Assembly (NCBI GenBank): GCA_018000455.1
Contig: JAGNJW010000007.1
Coordinates: 119,061-183,060, forward strand
Direction of reading: 5' to 3'
DNA length: 64,000 bases
Source of the DNA: Acidobacteriota bacterium
GTDB taxonomy: Bacteria; Acidobacteriota; Vicinamibacteria; Vicinamibacterales; UBA2999
This document shows, in pieces, positions 17,352 through 28,003 of the stretch. The notes beneath the pieces were generated by a model. That model was not told the DNA's origin. It saw nothing but the letters and a program-made list of their open reading frames with translations, and made no database searches. The stretch's first letter is position 1. The number at the start of each line of letters is the position of its first letter. Position numbers and translations under genes: made by a program.

Positions 17352-18712
17352 CATCACTCGCCGGGCGCTGGTGCGCCGCCGTCCTCGCCCTCGTCGTGTC
17401 GGCCTCGCCCCTCTTCGCGCAGGGGCTGCCGAAGGCGGCCTCGCCGGAAGCGGTCGGGCTGTCGAGCGAACGTCTGGCCCGCCTCACCCGCGCCATGCAG
17501 GCGGCCGTCGACGCCAGGCAGGTGGCCGGCACGGTGACGATGGTCGTGCGCAATGGCCAGGTCGCCTACCTCGAGGCGGCCGGCGCCCGCGACGTCGAGC
17601 AGGCCGCCGCCATGACGCCCGACACGATCTTCCGCATCGCGTCGATGACCAAGGCTGTCGTCAGCGTGGCCGTCATGATGCTGGTCGAGGAAGGGCGCCT
17701 GGCGATCACCGATCCGGTGTCGAGGTACATCCCGGCGTTCGCGACCACCACGGTGCTGGGCACCGTGAACGGACGCGTCGCGGTCGTGCCAGCCAATCGC
17801 GCCATCACCATCCGCGATCTGCTCACCCATACCGCCGGCATCTCTTACGGCGGCGGCCCGCTCGAGCCGTGGTATTCGCGGGCCGGGTTCACGCAGTGGT
17901 ACTTCGCCGACCGTACGGAGCCGATGACGGCGTGGATCGACAAGCTCGCCACCCTGCCCTTCGACTCGCAGCCCGGCGAACGCTGGGTCTACGGCTACAA
18001 CACCGACGTGCTCGGCAATGTCATCGAGCGCATCACCGGCCAGACGCTGGCCACCGTCATCGACGAGCGCATCGCGAGGCCGCTCAAGATGGTGGATACC
18101 GCGTTCTACCTGCCGGCCGGAAAAGAATCGCGGCTGGCCACGGTCTACGCCGCGGGGGACGATGGCACGATCACGCGCGCCGAGGACGGCCACCCGGCGC
18201 AGCGCCTGCTGGCGCATTCGGGCCAGGGCGCCTACGTGCGCGGGCCGCGCACGGCCTTCTCGGGCGGCGCCGGCCTGCTCTCGACGGCCGATGACTACGC
18301 CCGTTTCATGCAGATGATGCTGAACGGCGGCCAGCTCGAGGGCGTGCGGCTGCTGAGCCCGACGACGGTCGCGCTCATGACGTCGAATCATGTGGGCACG
18401 CTCTACCAGAACGGCGCGCTCGGCTGGGGCCTCGGCTTCGAGGTGATCGAGCAGGTGGGCCGCGCCGCGCGCTACGGCGGTGCCGGCGAGTTCTCCTGGA
18501 GCGGCGCGTATCACACCACCTACTGGGCCGATCCCGCCGAGCAGCTCGTCGTGGTGTTCCTGAGCCAGCTGCTGCCGGCCGGCCAGGCCGGCCTCACGGG
18601 CCGGGTCCGGACGCTGGTGAACCAGGCCATCGTCGGTCCGCCGTCGGGCACGACGACCCCGGCCCCCTCGCCCACCGCAAAGAAGACGCCGGTGCGCCCG
18701 GGCCGGAATTGA
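17348..18712 (+). CDS. exported serine hydrolase, class C beta-lactamase / penicillin-binding-protein-like
   Basis: The 454-residue protein has a signal peptide ending near ASPLFA at residue 24. The beta-lactamase fold shows the SxxK motif SMTK at residues 99-102, in the context RIASMTKAVVSVAVM. A tyrosine-containing second motif lies around residues 215-220 (YGYNTD), and a GGAGLLSTADDYARFMQMML stretch is typical of the EstB/AmpC-like serine hydrolases. The C-terminus is a proline/threonine-rich tail. Members of this family include esterases, D-aminopeptidases and true beta-lactamases; sequence alone does not decide between them. It overlaps the GT2 stop by four bases. Confidence 0.87.
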   Translation: MTSLAGRWCAAVLALVVSASPLFAQGLPKAASPEAVGLSSERLARLTRAMQAAVDARQVAGTVTMVVRNGQVAYLEAAGARDVEQAAAMTPDTIFRIASMTKAVVSVAVMMLVEEGRLAITDPVSRYIPAFATTTVLGTVNGRVAVVPANRAITIRDLLTHTAGISYGGGPLEPWYSRAGFTQWYFADRTEPMTAWIDKLATLPFDSQPGERWVYGYNTDVLGNVIERITGQTLATVIDERIARPLKMVDTAFYLPAGKESRLATVYAAGDDGTITRAEDGHPAQRLLAHSGQGAYVRGPRTAFSGGAGLLSTADDYARFMQMMLNGGQLEGVRLLSPTTVALMTSNHVGTLYQNGALGWGLGFEVIEQVGRAARYGGAGEFSWSGAYHTTYWADPAEQLVVVFLSQLLPAGQAGLTGRVRTLVNQAIVGPPSGTTTPAPSPTAKKTPVRPGRN

Positions 18713-18737
18713 GCGTGTCGCGCGCGCCTACGGTCGC

Positions 18738-19631
18738 GTGCTGACGCCACTGCCGACCACGGCCGTCGTCGCGTTCACGGCGCTCGCCGCCGCGATGATG
18801 ACGGTGTGGGCGCCGCGAGTCTGGGCCTCGCCGCACGCCCGCTCGCTGTGGGTGGCGCCGTTTGGTATCGCGTTGCTGGCGGCCCAGTCGAGCGGGCTCA
18901 TCGGGACGCCGGGCCTCATCGCGCTCTTCGTGCTCATCACCGCCACCCGCGCCGGGTACCACGCGCCGGAGGGCGCCCTGCGCGGCTTCGCGCTGGCCGT
19001 GATGCTGGCCCTCTCTGCCGGCCTGCTCCTGCACGCGGTGCCCGGCTTCGAGAATCCGCGCCTGCTCGACAACGTGCGGCTCAGCCCCGATTCGGCACCC
19101 TACACGAAGTACCTCAACTTCGACAAAGGCGTGCTGGGGCTCTTTCTACTGGGGCTCTATGCTCCGGCACGCACCCTGCGCCGTTCGCCTGCCGGCTCCT
19201 GGCTCGCCGCCTTCTGGCGTTTCGCGGTGGTGGCCGCGATGGTCATGGTGCTGACCGTCGCCGTGGGCTACGCGCGCTGGGACCCGAAGCTGCCGTCGTG
19301 GTGGACAGCGTGGCTGGCCAGCATGGTGTTCTTCACGGCCCTGCCGGAGGAGGCCGTCTTCCGCCACGTCATCCAGGGCGGCCTGCAGGCGTGGCTGGGG
19401 CCGGCGCCGCAGTCGCGCTGGACGGCGCTGGCGGCCGGAGGCGTCCTCTTCGGCCTCGCGCACGTCGGCGGCGGCTGGATCTACGTGATGCTGGCCACCG
19501 CCGCCGGCCTCGGCTACGGCCTCGTCTACGCCATCACCGGCTCGATCGTCGCCGCCGCGCTCGCGCACATCGGCCTGAACCTGCTGCACCTGCTGTTCTT
19601 CAGCTACCCGGCGCTGCACAACGTCGGCTGA
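18738..19631 (+). CDS. CPBP family intramembrane metalloprotease (CAAX protease-like)
   Basis: The 297-residue protein has about eight hydrophobic segments and the CPBP motifs in order: PEEAVFRHVI (EExxxR), FGLAHVGGG, and AHIGLNLLHL (HxxxN). These supply the metal and catalytic residues in the membrane. Prokaryotic members include bacteriocin self-immunity proteins and prenyl-protein-protease homologues; the role here is not known. The GTG start at 18738 gives a first membrane helix at about residues 8-25. It follows the serine hydrolase by 25 bases on the same strand. Confidence 0.85.
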   Translation: MLTPLPTTAVVAFTALAAAMMTVWAPRVWASPHARSLWVAPFGIALLAAQSSGLIGTPGLIALFVLITATRAGYHAPEGALRGFALAVMLALSAGLLLHAVPGFENPRLLDNVRLSPDSAPYTKYLNFDKGVLGLFLLGLYAPARTLRRSPAGSWLAAFWRFAVVAAMVMVLTVAVGYARWDPKLPSWWTAWLASMVFFTALPEEAVFRHVIQGGLQAWLGPAPQSRWTALAAGGVLFGLAHVGGGWIYVMLATAAGLGYGLVYAITGSIVAAALAHIGLNLLHLLFFSYPALHNVG

Positions 19632-19670
19632 CGTTCGCCCTTCGTGCGCCCGTTGCGCGCCCAGGCCGGA

Positions 19671-19676
19671 TACGAT
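19671..19676 (+). promoter_or_regulatory. start-proximal -10 element TACGAT
   Basis: TACGAT ends seven bases before ATG 19684. An upstream in-frame ATG at 19675 overlaps the hexamer, so 19684 is the more likely start. Confidence 0.45.
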
Positions 19677-19683
19677 GTGCCGC

Positions 19684-21204
19684 ATGACGCACAAGGCCGT
19701 CCCCCGGGACGCGGCAGTTCGGGCTTCGGCCGTTCAAGCCACCACGCTCGACACGGAGTTCAAGCGCGGCTTGGGCCTCTTCGATTCGACGATGGTCGTC
19801 GTCGGCTCGATGATCGGCTCGGGCATCTTCATCGTGTCGGCCGAGATGGCGCGCCAGATCGGCAGCCCGGGGTGGCTGCTCGTCGCCTGGCTCCTCACCG
19901 GCGTCCTCACCATCACGGCCGCGCTCTCGTACGGGGAACTGGCGGCGATGATGCCACGGGCCGGCGGGCAGTACGTCTACCTGCGCGAGGCCTTCTCGCC
20001 GCTGTGGGGGTTCCTCTACGGCTGGACGCTCTTCCTGGTCATCCAGACCGGCACGATCGCCGCCGTGTCGGTGGGCTTCGCCCGTTACCTGGCGCTGTTT
20101 GTCCCCGGTATCGCCGAAGATCGCTACCTGCTCGCGCCCCTGCACCTCCTGCCGGGCTACGCCGTCTCGCTCTCGACCACGCAGCTGGTCGCGATGATCG
20201 TCATCGCGGTGCTCACCTGGACCAACACGCGCGGCCTCGACTACGGGAAATTCATTCAGAACGTCTTCACCACGACCAAGACCGGCGCCCTCATCGCGCT
20301 GGTTGGCGTGGGGCTCGTCTTCGGCTGGAACCACGAAGCCGTCGGCGCGAACTTCGACGATTTCTGGACCCCGCGCGGCTTCTCGCCGATCGTGCCGGGG
20401 CTGACGGCCGCCTCCGGCTTCGGGCTCTTCGTCGCCCTCTGTGTCTCGCAGACCGGGTCGCTCTTTTCGGCCGACGCCTGGAACAACATCACCTTCACCG
20501 CCGGCGAGGTGAAGAACCCGCGGCGCAACATCCCGCTGTCGCTGGCGCTCGGCACGCTCATCGTGATCACCCTCTACCTCCTGGCGAACATGGCCTACCT
20601 GGCGACGCTGCCGCTGGCCGCCATTCAGACCGCGACGGCCGATCGGGTGGCCACCGCCACACTCGAGGTGATCTTTCCGGGTCTGGGCGTGAGCCTGATG
20701 GCCGCCGGCATCGTCATCTCGACCTTCGGCTGCTGTAACGGGCTGGTGCTGGCCGGCGCGCGCGCCTACTACGCGATGGCGCGAGACGGCGTCTTCTTCA
20801 CCTCGGCGGGCCGGCTGAACGCGGCCAAGGTGCCGGCGTGGGGACTCGGACTGCAGGGCGTGTGGGCCGCGTTTCTCGTGCTGCCGCGCACCTACGATCC
20901 GGCCAGCGGGGTCTACGGCAACGTCTACAACAACCTGCTCGACTACATCGTGTCGGCCGCGCTCGTCTTCTACATCCTCACGATCCTCGGGATCTTCCGC
21001 CTGCGCGTGACACGACCCGATGCCGAACGCCCGTACCGGGCCGTCGGCTACCCGGTCGTGCCGGCTCTCTACATCGCCGGGGCGGCCGCGATCCTCGCCG
21101 TGCTCTTCGTCTACCGCACGTCTACCACCTGGCCCGGTCTCATCATCGTGCTCCTGGGCGTGCCGGTCTATTTCCTCTGGCGAAGGACACCCGCCGAGTC
21201 GTAG
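19684..21204 (+). CDS. APC superfamily amino acid permease
   Basis: The 506-residue protein has twelve or so membrane helices. The first helix carries the unwound binding segment SMIGSGIFIVSAE, the hallmark of APC amino-acid transporters. Later motifs include GGQYVYLREAFSPLWGFLYGW and CNGLVLAGARAYYAMARDG, resembling the LAT/YfnA-type amino-acid transporters. It should import or exchange neutral or basic amino acids across the cytoplasmic membrane; specificity is not visible. The start at 19684 is chosen because a TACGAT hexamer lies seven bases upstream. The neighbouring CocE/NonD hydrolase has its own promoter element. Confidence 0.9.
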   Translation: MTHKAVPRDAAVRASAVQATTLDTEFKRGLGLFDSTMVVVGSMIGSGIFIVSAEMARQIGSPGWLLVAWLLTGVLTITAALSYGELAAMMPRAGGQYVYLREAFSPLWGFLYGWTLFLVIQTGTIAAVSVGFARYLALFVPGIAEDRYLLAPLHLLPGYAVSLSTTQLVAMIVIAVLTWTNTRGLDYGKFIQNVFTTTKTGALIALVGVGLVFGWNHEAVGANFDDFWTPRGFSPIVPGLTAASGFGLFVALCVSQTGSLFSADAWNNITFTAGEVKNPRRNIPLSLALGTLIVITLYLLANMAYLATLPLAAIQTATADRVATATLEVIFPGLGVSLMAAGIVISTFGCCNGLVLAGARAYYAMARDGVFFTSAGRLNAAKVPAWGLGLQGVWAAFLVLPRTYDPASGVYGNVYNNLLDYIVSAALVFYILTILGIFRLRVTRPDAERPYRAVGYPVVPALYIAGAAAILAVLFVYRTSTTWPGLIIVLLGVPVYFLWRRTPAES

Positions 21205-21215
21205 GCCACCAGCCG

Positions 21216-21221
21216 TATACT
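21216..21221 (+). promoter_or_regulatory. start-proximal -10 element TATACT
   Basis: TATACT ends six bases before ATG 21228 of the CocE/NonD hydrolase, in the 23-base gap after the permease. It suggests an independent, leaderless transcript. Confidence 0.55.
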
Positions 21222-21227
21222 CGCGCC

Positions 21228-23096
21228 ATGCGATCCGTCCGGCTCACACGCCGTGTCCTGCTCGCGGTCGCGGCGACGGCGCTCGCCGCGGCGGCCCTCA
21301 CCGCACGCCAGCCCGCGACACCGCCCAATCCCGCCGACGGCTTCATCGCGCGCGACGCGATGGTGCCGATGCGCGACGGCGTGAAGCTCTTCACGAAGGT
21401 CTTCACGCCGAAGAACCAGGCCGGGCCGCTGCCCTTCGTCTTCCGCCGCACGCCCTACGGCATCGACGGCGCGGCCGGCTCGTTCACGCGCTACTACAGG
21501 GCCCTGGCCGACGAGGGCTACATCTTCGTCTTCCAGGACATCCGCGGGAAGTTCCGCTCCGAGGGCGAGTTCGTGATGCAGCGCCCGGCGCGCGCGCCCG
21601 GCGACACGACCAGCCTCGACGAGGGCACCGACACCTTCGACACCATCGAGTGGCTGCTCGAGAACGTCCCCGAGCACAACGGCAAGGTCGGCATGCTCGG
21701 CGTGAGCTACGACGGCTGGACCACCATCATGGGCGCCATCGAGCCGCACCCCGCGCTCAAGGCCATCTCGCCGCAGGCCTCCCCGGCCGACATGTGGCTC
21801 GGCGACGACTTCCATCACAACGGCGCCTTCCGCCTGAGCTACGCCTTTGAATACGCGACCATGATGGAATCCGGCAAGGACGTGAAGAACTTCGAGTTCG
21901 ATCGCTACGACACCTTCGACTGGTATCTGTCGCTCGGTCCGCTCGGCGCCGTGAACCGCAAGTACCTGCGCGAGTCGATTCCCACGTGGAACGACTACGT
22001 GCGTCATCCCGACTACGACCAGTTCTGGAAGCGCCAGACGCTGGTGCCGCACATCCGCTCCGTCACGGTGCCAACGTTGAATGTCGCCGGCTGGTGGGAC
22101 CAGGAGGACTTCTACGGTCCGCTCACCATCTACGAGGCCCTCGAGCAGCACGATACCGCGAACCTCAACTACCTGGTGGTCGGGCCGTGGAACCACGGCG
22201 GCTGGACGCGTGACGGCACCGCCCTCGGGCCGATCCCCTTCGGCAGCGACACGGCGGCCTGGTTCCGCGATGAGGTGCAGGCGCCCTTCTTCGCCTACTT
22301 CCTGAAGGACAAAGGCAGCCGCGATTTCCCTGAGGCCCTCACGTTCGAGGTCGGCGCCAACCAATGGCGCCGCTGGAGCCAGTGGCCGCCGGCGAAGGAG
22401 ACCACGACCGTTGGCCTCTACTTCGGCGCCAACGAGCTGCTCTCGATCGGCACGCCGCCGGCCGCAGGCGCCACCGGGTCAGACGCCTTCGTGTCGGATC
22501 CTGCGCACCCGGTGCCGTATCGCCAGCGCCCGATCCAGCCCACCTACTTCGCCGGCGGCTCGAAGTGGTCGACCTGGCTGGTCGAGGATCAGCGTTTCGT
22601 GGACGACCGGGCCGATGTGCTCAGCTGGGAGAGCGCGCCGCTCACCGCCGACCTGACGATCGCCGGAGAGGTGGTGGCCAAGCTCTTCGCCTCTACCACC
22701 GGTACCGACGCCGACTGGGTCGTGAAGCTCATCGACGTCTACCCCGAGCAGTATCCCGAGAACTGGAACCTCGCCGGCTACCAACTGATGGTCTCGAACG
22801 AGGTCTTCCGCGGCCGCTACCGCCAGGGCTTCGAGACGCCGGCGCCGATTCCGGCCGGCCGCGTGCAGGACTACACCTTCAGCCTGCACACGCAGAACTA
22901 CACCTTCAAGGCGGGCCACCGCGTGATGGTGCAGGTGCAGAGCACCTGGTTCCCGATCATCGACCGCAACCCGCAGACCTTCACGAAGAGCATCTTCGAT
23001 GCCGAGGAGAAAGACTTCGTGAAGGCGACGCACCGCGTCTACCGGTCTGACCGCTATCCGTCACGCGTCGAGGTCGCGGTCGTCTCCAGCCGCTAG
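21228..23096 (+). CDS. CocE/NonD family hydrolase (X-Pro dipeptidyl-peptidase, S15-like), exported
   Basis: The 622-residue protein has a basic N-terminus and a signal peptide ending near TARQ at residue 26. The alpha/beta-hydrolase domain carries the nucleophile motif GVSYDGW with Ser160. The family's VRDGVKL-type start (VPMRDGVKLFTKVF) is present, as is GPWNHGGW, which holds the candidate catalytic histidine. A C-terminal jelly-roll domain of about residues 420-620 completes the CocE/S15 layout. Members hydrolyse X-Pro peptides, cocaine-type esters or acyl beta-lactam esters; here a periplasmic peptidase or esterase role is inferred. It converges with the pyrophosphatase gene across 10 bases. 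Confidence 0.9.
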   Translation: MRSVRLTRRVLLAVAATALAAAALTARQPATPPNPADGFIARDAMVPMRDGVKLFTKVFTPKNQAGPLPFVFRRTPYGIDGAAGSFTRYYRALADEGYIFVFQDIRGKFRSEGEFVMQRPARAPGDTTSLDEGTDTFDTIEWLLENVPEHNGKVGMLGVSYDGWTTIMGAIEPHPALKAISPQASPADMWLGDDFHHNGAFRLSYAFEYATMMESGKDVKNFEFDRYDTFDWYLSLGPLGAVNRKYLRESIPTWNDYVRHPDYDQFWKRQTLVPHIRSVTVPTLNVAGWWDQEDFYGPLTIYEALEQHDTANLNYLVVGPWNHGGWTRDGTALGPIPFGSDTAAWFRDEVQAPFFAYFLKDKGSRDFPEALTFEVGANQWRRWSQWPPAKETTTVGLYFGANELLSIGTPPAAGATGSDAFVSDPAHPVPYRQRPIQPTYFAGGSKWSTWLVEDQRFVDDRADVLSWESAPLTADLTIAGEVVAKLFASTTGTDADWVVKLIDVYPEQYPENWNLAGYQLMVSNEVFRGRYRQGFETPAPIPAGRVQDYTFSLHTQNYTFKAGHRVMVQVQSTWFPIIDRNPQTFTKSIFDAEEKDFVKATHRVYRSDRYPSRVEVAVVSSR

Positions 23097-23106
23097 GCGG
23101 GCGCGG

Positions 23107-24045
23107 TCAGCGCTCACGATCGGCCAGCGCCCGTTCGAGCGGGGGCACGACCTGCTTCTTTCGCGACATGCATCCCTCGAGGTAGAGGGCGCCGTCCTCG
23201 AGCGGCATACCGAAGGCGCGCTCGACGTCTCGGAGGTGATCGCCGCTGCACCACAGATGGCTGCCCTTCTTGCCGATGTCGGTCACGACCAGCACGACGA
23301 GCGCCAGCGCCTTGGCCGTGCGGACGCGCTGCAGTTGGTCGACGAACTCCTGGTGGCGGGCGACGATGGGCGTCGCGTCGGGCACTTCGATCTGGGCGAT
23401 GCCGACCCGGTGGCCACCCATGTCGAACTCCTTGAAGTCGGCTTCGATCAGGTCCGCCGCCGAGCGCGACGCGACATCGCCACGCGCCGCCATCAGCTCC
23501 CGGCCGAAGACGGTGACGTCCACGCCCGCCAACGCCCCGAGCCGGCGCGCCATCTCGCGGTCTTTCCCCACGCACGTCGGCGACGCGAACACCAGCGTGT
23601 CCGACAGGATGGCCGCCAGCAGCGCGCCGGCGATGGCCGGCGGCGGCTGGACGTCGTGCAGGAAGAACTGCTCGGCGATGAGGGTGGCCGTCGCCCCCAC
23701 CGGTTCGCAGTGGAAGACGATCGGCTGCGGCAGATGGAGATCCCCGACGCGGTGGTGCTCCCACACCTCGAGGATGGTCGCGTGCGCGACGTCGTCGACG
23801 GCCTGCGCGACCTCGTTGTGATCGACGAGGATGAGCCGCCGTCCGGTGCCGCTCATCACGACCTCCGGCGTGGGCAACGCGAAGCGGTCGAGCACGTAGC
23901 GCGTCTCGCTCGTCACCTCTCCCGCCCGCGCCGGGCGCACGCTGTCCTCGCCCAGGGCCGTCTTCAAATGGGCATAGGCAATAGCGGAGCACACCGAATC
24001 GGTGTCTGGATGCCGGTGGCCGATCACGTAGGTCGGTTGATCCAT
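23107..24045 (-). CDS. ppaC: manganese-dependent (family II) inorganic pyrophosphatase
   Basis: The 312-residue protein has an N-terminal DHH domain with VIGHRHPDTDSV (metal ligands His10, Asp14 and Asp16), a LVDHNE motif (the DHH/DHN element) and a C-terminal DHHA2 domain ending in the SRKKQVVPP signature that binds pyrophosphate. It hydrolyses PPi to phosphate in the cytoplasm, pulling biosynthetic reactions forward. Length matches the family (about 310). There is no CBS/DRTGG regulatory insert. ATG 24045 was chosen because the longer frame adds only non-family sequence. It is divergent from the acyl-CoA synthetase gene, with about 225 bases between them in which I see no gene. Confidence 0.93.
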   Translation of the reverse strand: MDQPTYVIGHRHPDTDSVCSAIAYAHLKTALGEDSVRPARAGEVTSETRYVLDRFALPTPEVVMSGTGRRLILVDHNEVAQAVDDVAHATILEVWEHHRVGDLHLPQPIVFHCEPVGATATLIAEQFFLHDVQPPPAIAGALLAAILSDTLVFASPTCVGKDREMARRLGALAGVDVTVFGRELMAARGDVASRSAADLIEADFKEFDMGGHRVGIAQIEVPDATPIVARHQEFVDQLQRVRTAKALALVVLVVTDIGKKGSHLWCSGDHLRDVERAFGMPLEDGALYLEGCMSRKKQVVPPLERALADRER

Positions 24046-24270
24046 CGCAGGCTCGGGGGTTCTTCGACGCGAGGCCATGGGCGCCAAGCCCGGGCTCGGC
24101 GTGATTGTACGTGGCCGCGGCATTTTCCGATGACCTGAGGGAAATCCAGCCGAGCGCGATCAGCCGACCGCGGCAACTGGGCTCCAACCGGCCACACCGG
24201 ACCGAGCCGAGCGGCACACCGTTTGCTCCCCCTCCCCCTGGAGGTCGGTGCGCGTCTGCGCCGGTGGGCC

Positions 24271-26024
24271 ATGCCACTCGATGTCGTGCACAAAGACGTG
24301 AGTGCGATGCGACAACGCCCGCACCTCGTCGACTACGCGAAGGCCCGGGCCGCGTTCTCGTGGCCGGCCATCCGCCGTGAACTGGACGGACTGCCAGCGG
24401 GCCGTGGCCTGAACATCGCGCACGAAGCGGTGGATCGCCATGCCGCCGGCCCCCGCGCGCGCCATCCGGCACTGCGGTGTCTGGGCAAGGACGGTGCGGT
24501 GCGGGACCTGACCTACGGCGACCTGGCCCGCGCCTCGTCACGTTTCGCCAACGTGCTCGACGGTCTCGGCGTCGCGAAAGGCGATCGCGTCTGCTCGCTG
24601 CTCGGCCGCGTGCCGGAGCTCTACGTCGCAGCCCTCGGCACGCTGAAACACGCCAGCGTCTTCTGCCCGATGTTCTCGCAGTTCGGGCCGGAGCCGATCA
24701 GCCAGCGCCTGGCGCGTGGCGATGTGCGGGTGCTCGTGACGACCTCGGCGCTCTATGCCCGCAAGGTCGCCGGCCTGCGCGATCGTCTGCCCGCGCTCGA
24801 ACACGTGCTGCTCGTGGATGCCGAGGCCGATCTCGACGGCCAGGCGCAGGCCCTGCCACCGCTCATGGCCGCGGCCGCCGACAGCTACACGATCCCGCCG
24901 ACCTCGCCGGACGACATGGCGCTGCTCCACTTCACGAGCGGCACGACCGGTCTGCCGAAGGGCGCGGTGCACGTGCACGAGGCCGTGCTGATGCACTTCG
25001 CCACCGGCCGCGACGTGCTGGACCTGCATCCCGACGACGTCTTCTGGTGTACAGCGGATCCCGGCTGGGTCACCGGCACGTCGTACGGCATCGTGGCGCC
25101 GCTGCTGCACGGCGTCACCTCGCTCGTCGACGAAGCGGACTTCGATGCCGAGCGCTGGTACGGCGTGCTGCGCGATCAGAAGGTGAGCGTGTGGTACACG
25201 GCCCCCACCGCCATCCGCCGCCTGATGCGCATGCCGGGCCGCCCGGTCGAGCGCTACGACCTCGGCGCCCTGCGGCTCGTGCACAGCGTGGGCGAGCCGC
25301 TCAATCCTGAGGCGGTCGTGTGGGGACAGAACGCCCTCGGCCTGCCCATTCACGACAACTGGTGGCAGACGGAAACCGGTGGCATCATGATCGCCAACTT
25401 CGCCGCCATGGACATCCGCCCTGGCTCGATGGGCCGTCCGGTGCCCGGCGTGGAGGCGGCCATCGTCCGGCGGACGCCCGGCGGCGTGGAGGTCATCACC
25501 GAACCCGGCGTCGAGGGCGAGCTGGCGCTCAGGCCCGGGTGGCCGTCGATGTTCCGCGGCTACCTGCACGACGAGGCGCGCTACACGAAGTGCTTCGTCG
25601 ACGGCTGGTATCTGAGCGGCGATCTGGCGTCGTGTGATGCCGATGGCTACTTCTGGTTCGTCGGCCGCGCCGACGACATCATCAAGACCTCGGGGCACAT
25701 GGTCGGCCCCTTCGAGGTGGAAAGCGCCCTCATGGAGCACCCGGCCGTGGCCGAGGCGGGCGTCATCGGCAAGCCGGATCCGCTAATCGGTGAGCTGGTC
25801 AAGGCTTTCGTCGCGCTCAAGGCCGGGCACGCGCCCGACGACGCCCTGCGCAACGACCTGCTGGGGTTCGTCCGCACCCGCCTCGGGCCGGCCGTAGCGC
25901 CCAAGGAGATCGCCTTCGTCGACAGCCTGCCCAAGACCCGGAGCGGCAAGATCATGCGCCGGCTGCTGAAGGCTCGCGAGCTCGGGCTGCCCGAAGGCGA
26001 CGTGTCCACCCTGGAGAACGACTG

Positions 26025-26025
<1 letters not shown>
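24271..26025 (+). CDS. acsA: AMP-forming acetyl/acyl-CoA synthetase
   Basis: The 584-residue protein is an ANL-superfamily ligase of the AcsA type. The adenylate-binding loop [15 protein letters not shown] lies near residue 230, then [10 protein letters not shown] (aromatic and TE motif), [26 protein letters not shown] (hinge) and [10 protein letters not shown] with the catalytic lysine that is acetylated in relatives. It would activate acetate or a short acyl acid with ATP and CoA. ATG 24271 is the first plausible start; a shorter start at 24310 is also possible. Its stop overlaps the next ATG (TGATG), so it opens the twelve-gene run with the 2-oxo-acid dehydrogenase, carrier protein and Nqr-type genes. 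An acceptor role for the carrier protein encoded four genes later is a speculative alternative. Confidence 0.9.
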
Positions 26026-27001
<976 letters not shown>

Positions 27002-27005
<4 letters not shown>

Positions 27006-28003
27006 CGACGACTACCAAGGCGCGCACGATGACCTTTCGCGACGCGGTGCGCGAGAGCCTGCACCAGGCGCTCCTCGCCGATCCCCGGGTCTTTCTCATG
27101 GGGGAAGACGTCGGCCGCTACGGCGGCTGCTTCGCCGTGAGCCGCGGCCTGCTCGCGCAATTCGGCCCCGAGCGCATCCGCGACACGCCGCTCTCGGAGG
27201 CGGGCTTCGTCGGCGCCGGCATCGGGGCAGCCCTCGGCGGCCTGCGTCCGATTGTCGAGATCATGACGTGCAACTTCAGCCTGCTGGCCCTCGATCAGAT
27301 CATGAACACGGCGGCCACGCTGCTCCACATGTCGGGCGGGCAGTTCAACGTGCCGATCGTGATCCGGATGTCCACCGGCGGCGGCAAGCAGCTGGCCGCG
27401 CAGCATTCCCACAGCCTCGAGGGGTGGTACGCGCACATCCCGGGCATCACCGTCGCGACGCCCGCCACCATCGAGGACGGCTTCGGCATGCTCACCACGG
27501 CGCTCGAGTCTCCCGACCCGGTGCTCATCTTCGAGAACCAGACCCTCTACAACATGGAGGGCGAGCTGCCTGCAGATGCCGGGGCGGTCGACCTGTCGCG
27601 GGCCGTCGTGCGGCGCAACGGCACCGACCTCAGCATCCTCACCTACGGCGCCAGCCTGCACAAGTCGCTCGCCGCCGCCGACGTGCTGGCCGAGGAGGGC
27701 ATCGCCGCCGAGGTCGTCGACCTGCGGGTGCTGCGTCCGCTCGACGACGCCACCATCATGGCCAGCGTGGCCCGGACGCATCGCGTGCTCATCGTCGATG
27801 AGGGGTGGCGCAGCGGCGGGATCTCGGCCGAGATCAGCGCCCGCATCCACGAGCAGGCCTTCTACGAACTCGATCGGCCCGTCGCCCGCCTGTGCGCGGC
27901 GGAAGTGCCCATCCCCTACGCCCGCCACCTCGAAGGGGCCGCCCTGCCGCAGCGCGACACCATCGTGGCGTCGGCGCGGGCACTGGTGAAGACCGATGCC
28001 TGA
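27002..28003 (+). CDS. pdhB: pyruvate (2-oxo acid) dehydrogenase E1 component, beta subunit
   Basis: The 333-residue protein matches E1-beta: [33 protein letters not shown], then [20 protein letters not shown], and a transketolase C-terminal domain with [15 protein letters not shown] and [14 protein letters not shown]. The SEAGF glutamate and the EDVG aspartate are typical of the thiamin site. GTG 27002 overlaps the alpha-subunit stop by four bases; ATG 27029 is an alternative start. It forms the alpha2-beta2 E1 with the product of the preceding gene. Confidence 0.9.

Noticed and set aside
16283..18712. Long frame covering the GT2 gene and the serine hydrolase as one protein
   Set aside because: Its first third is low-complexity shadow. 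The GT2 gene is in another frame, and the hydrolase starts at ATG 17348 with its own signal peptide.
21168..22364. Minus-strand open frame opposite the CocE/NonD hydrolase
   Set aside because: No domain-like sequence; the opposite strand encodes an intact catalytic hydrolase.
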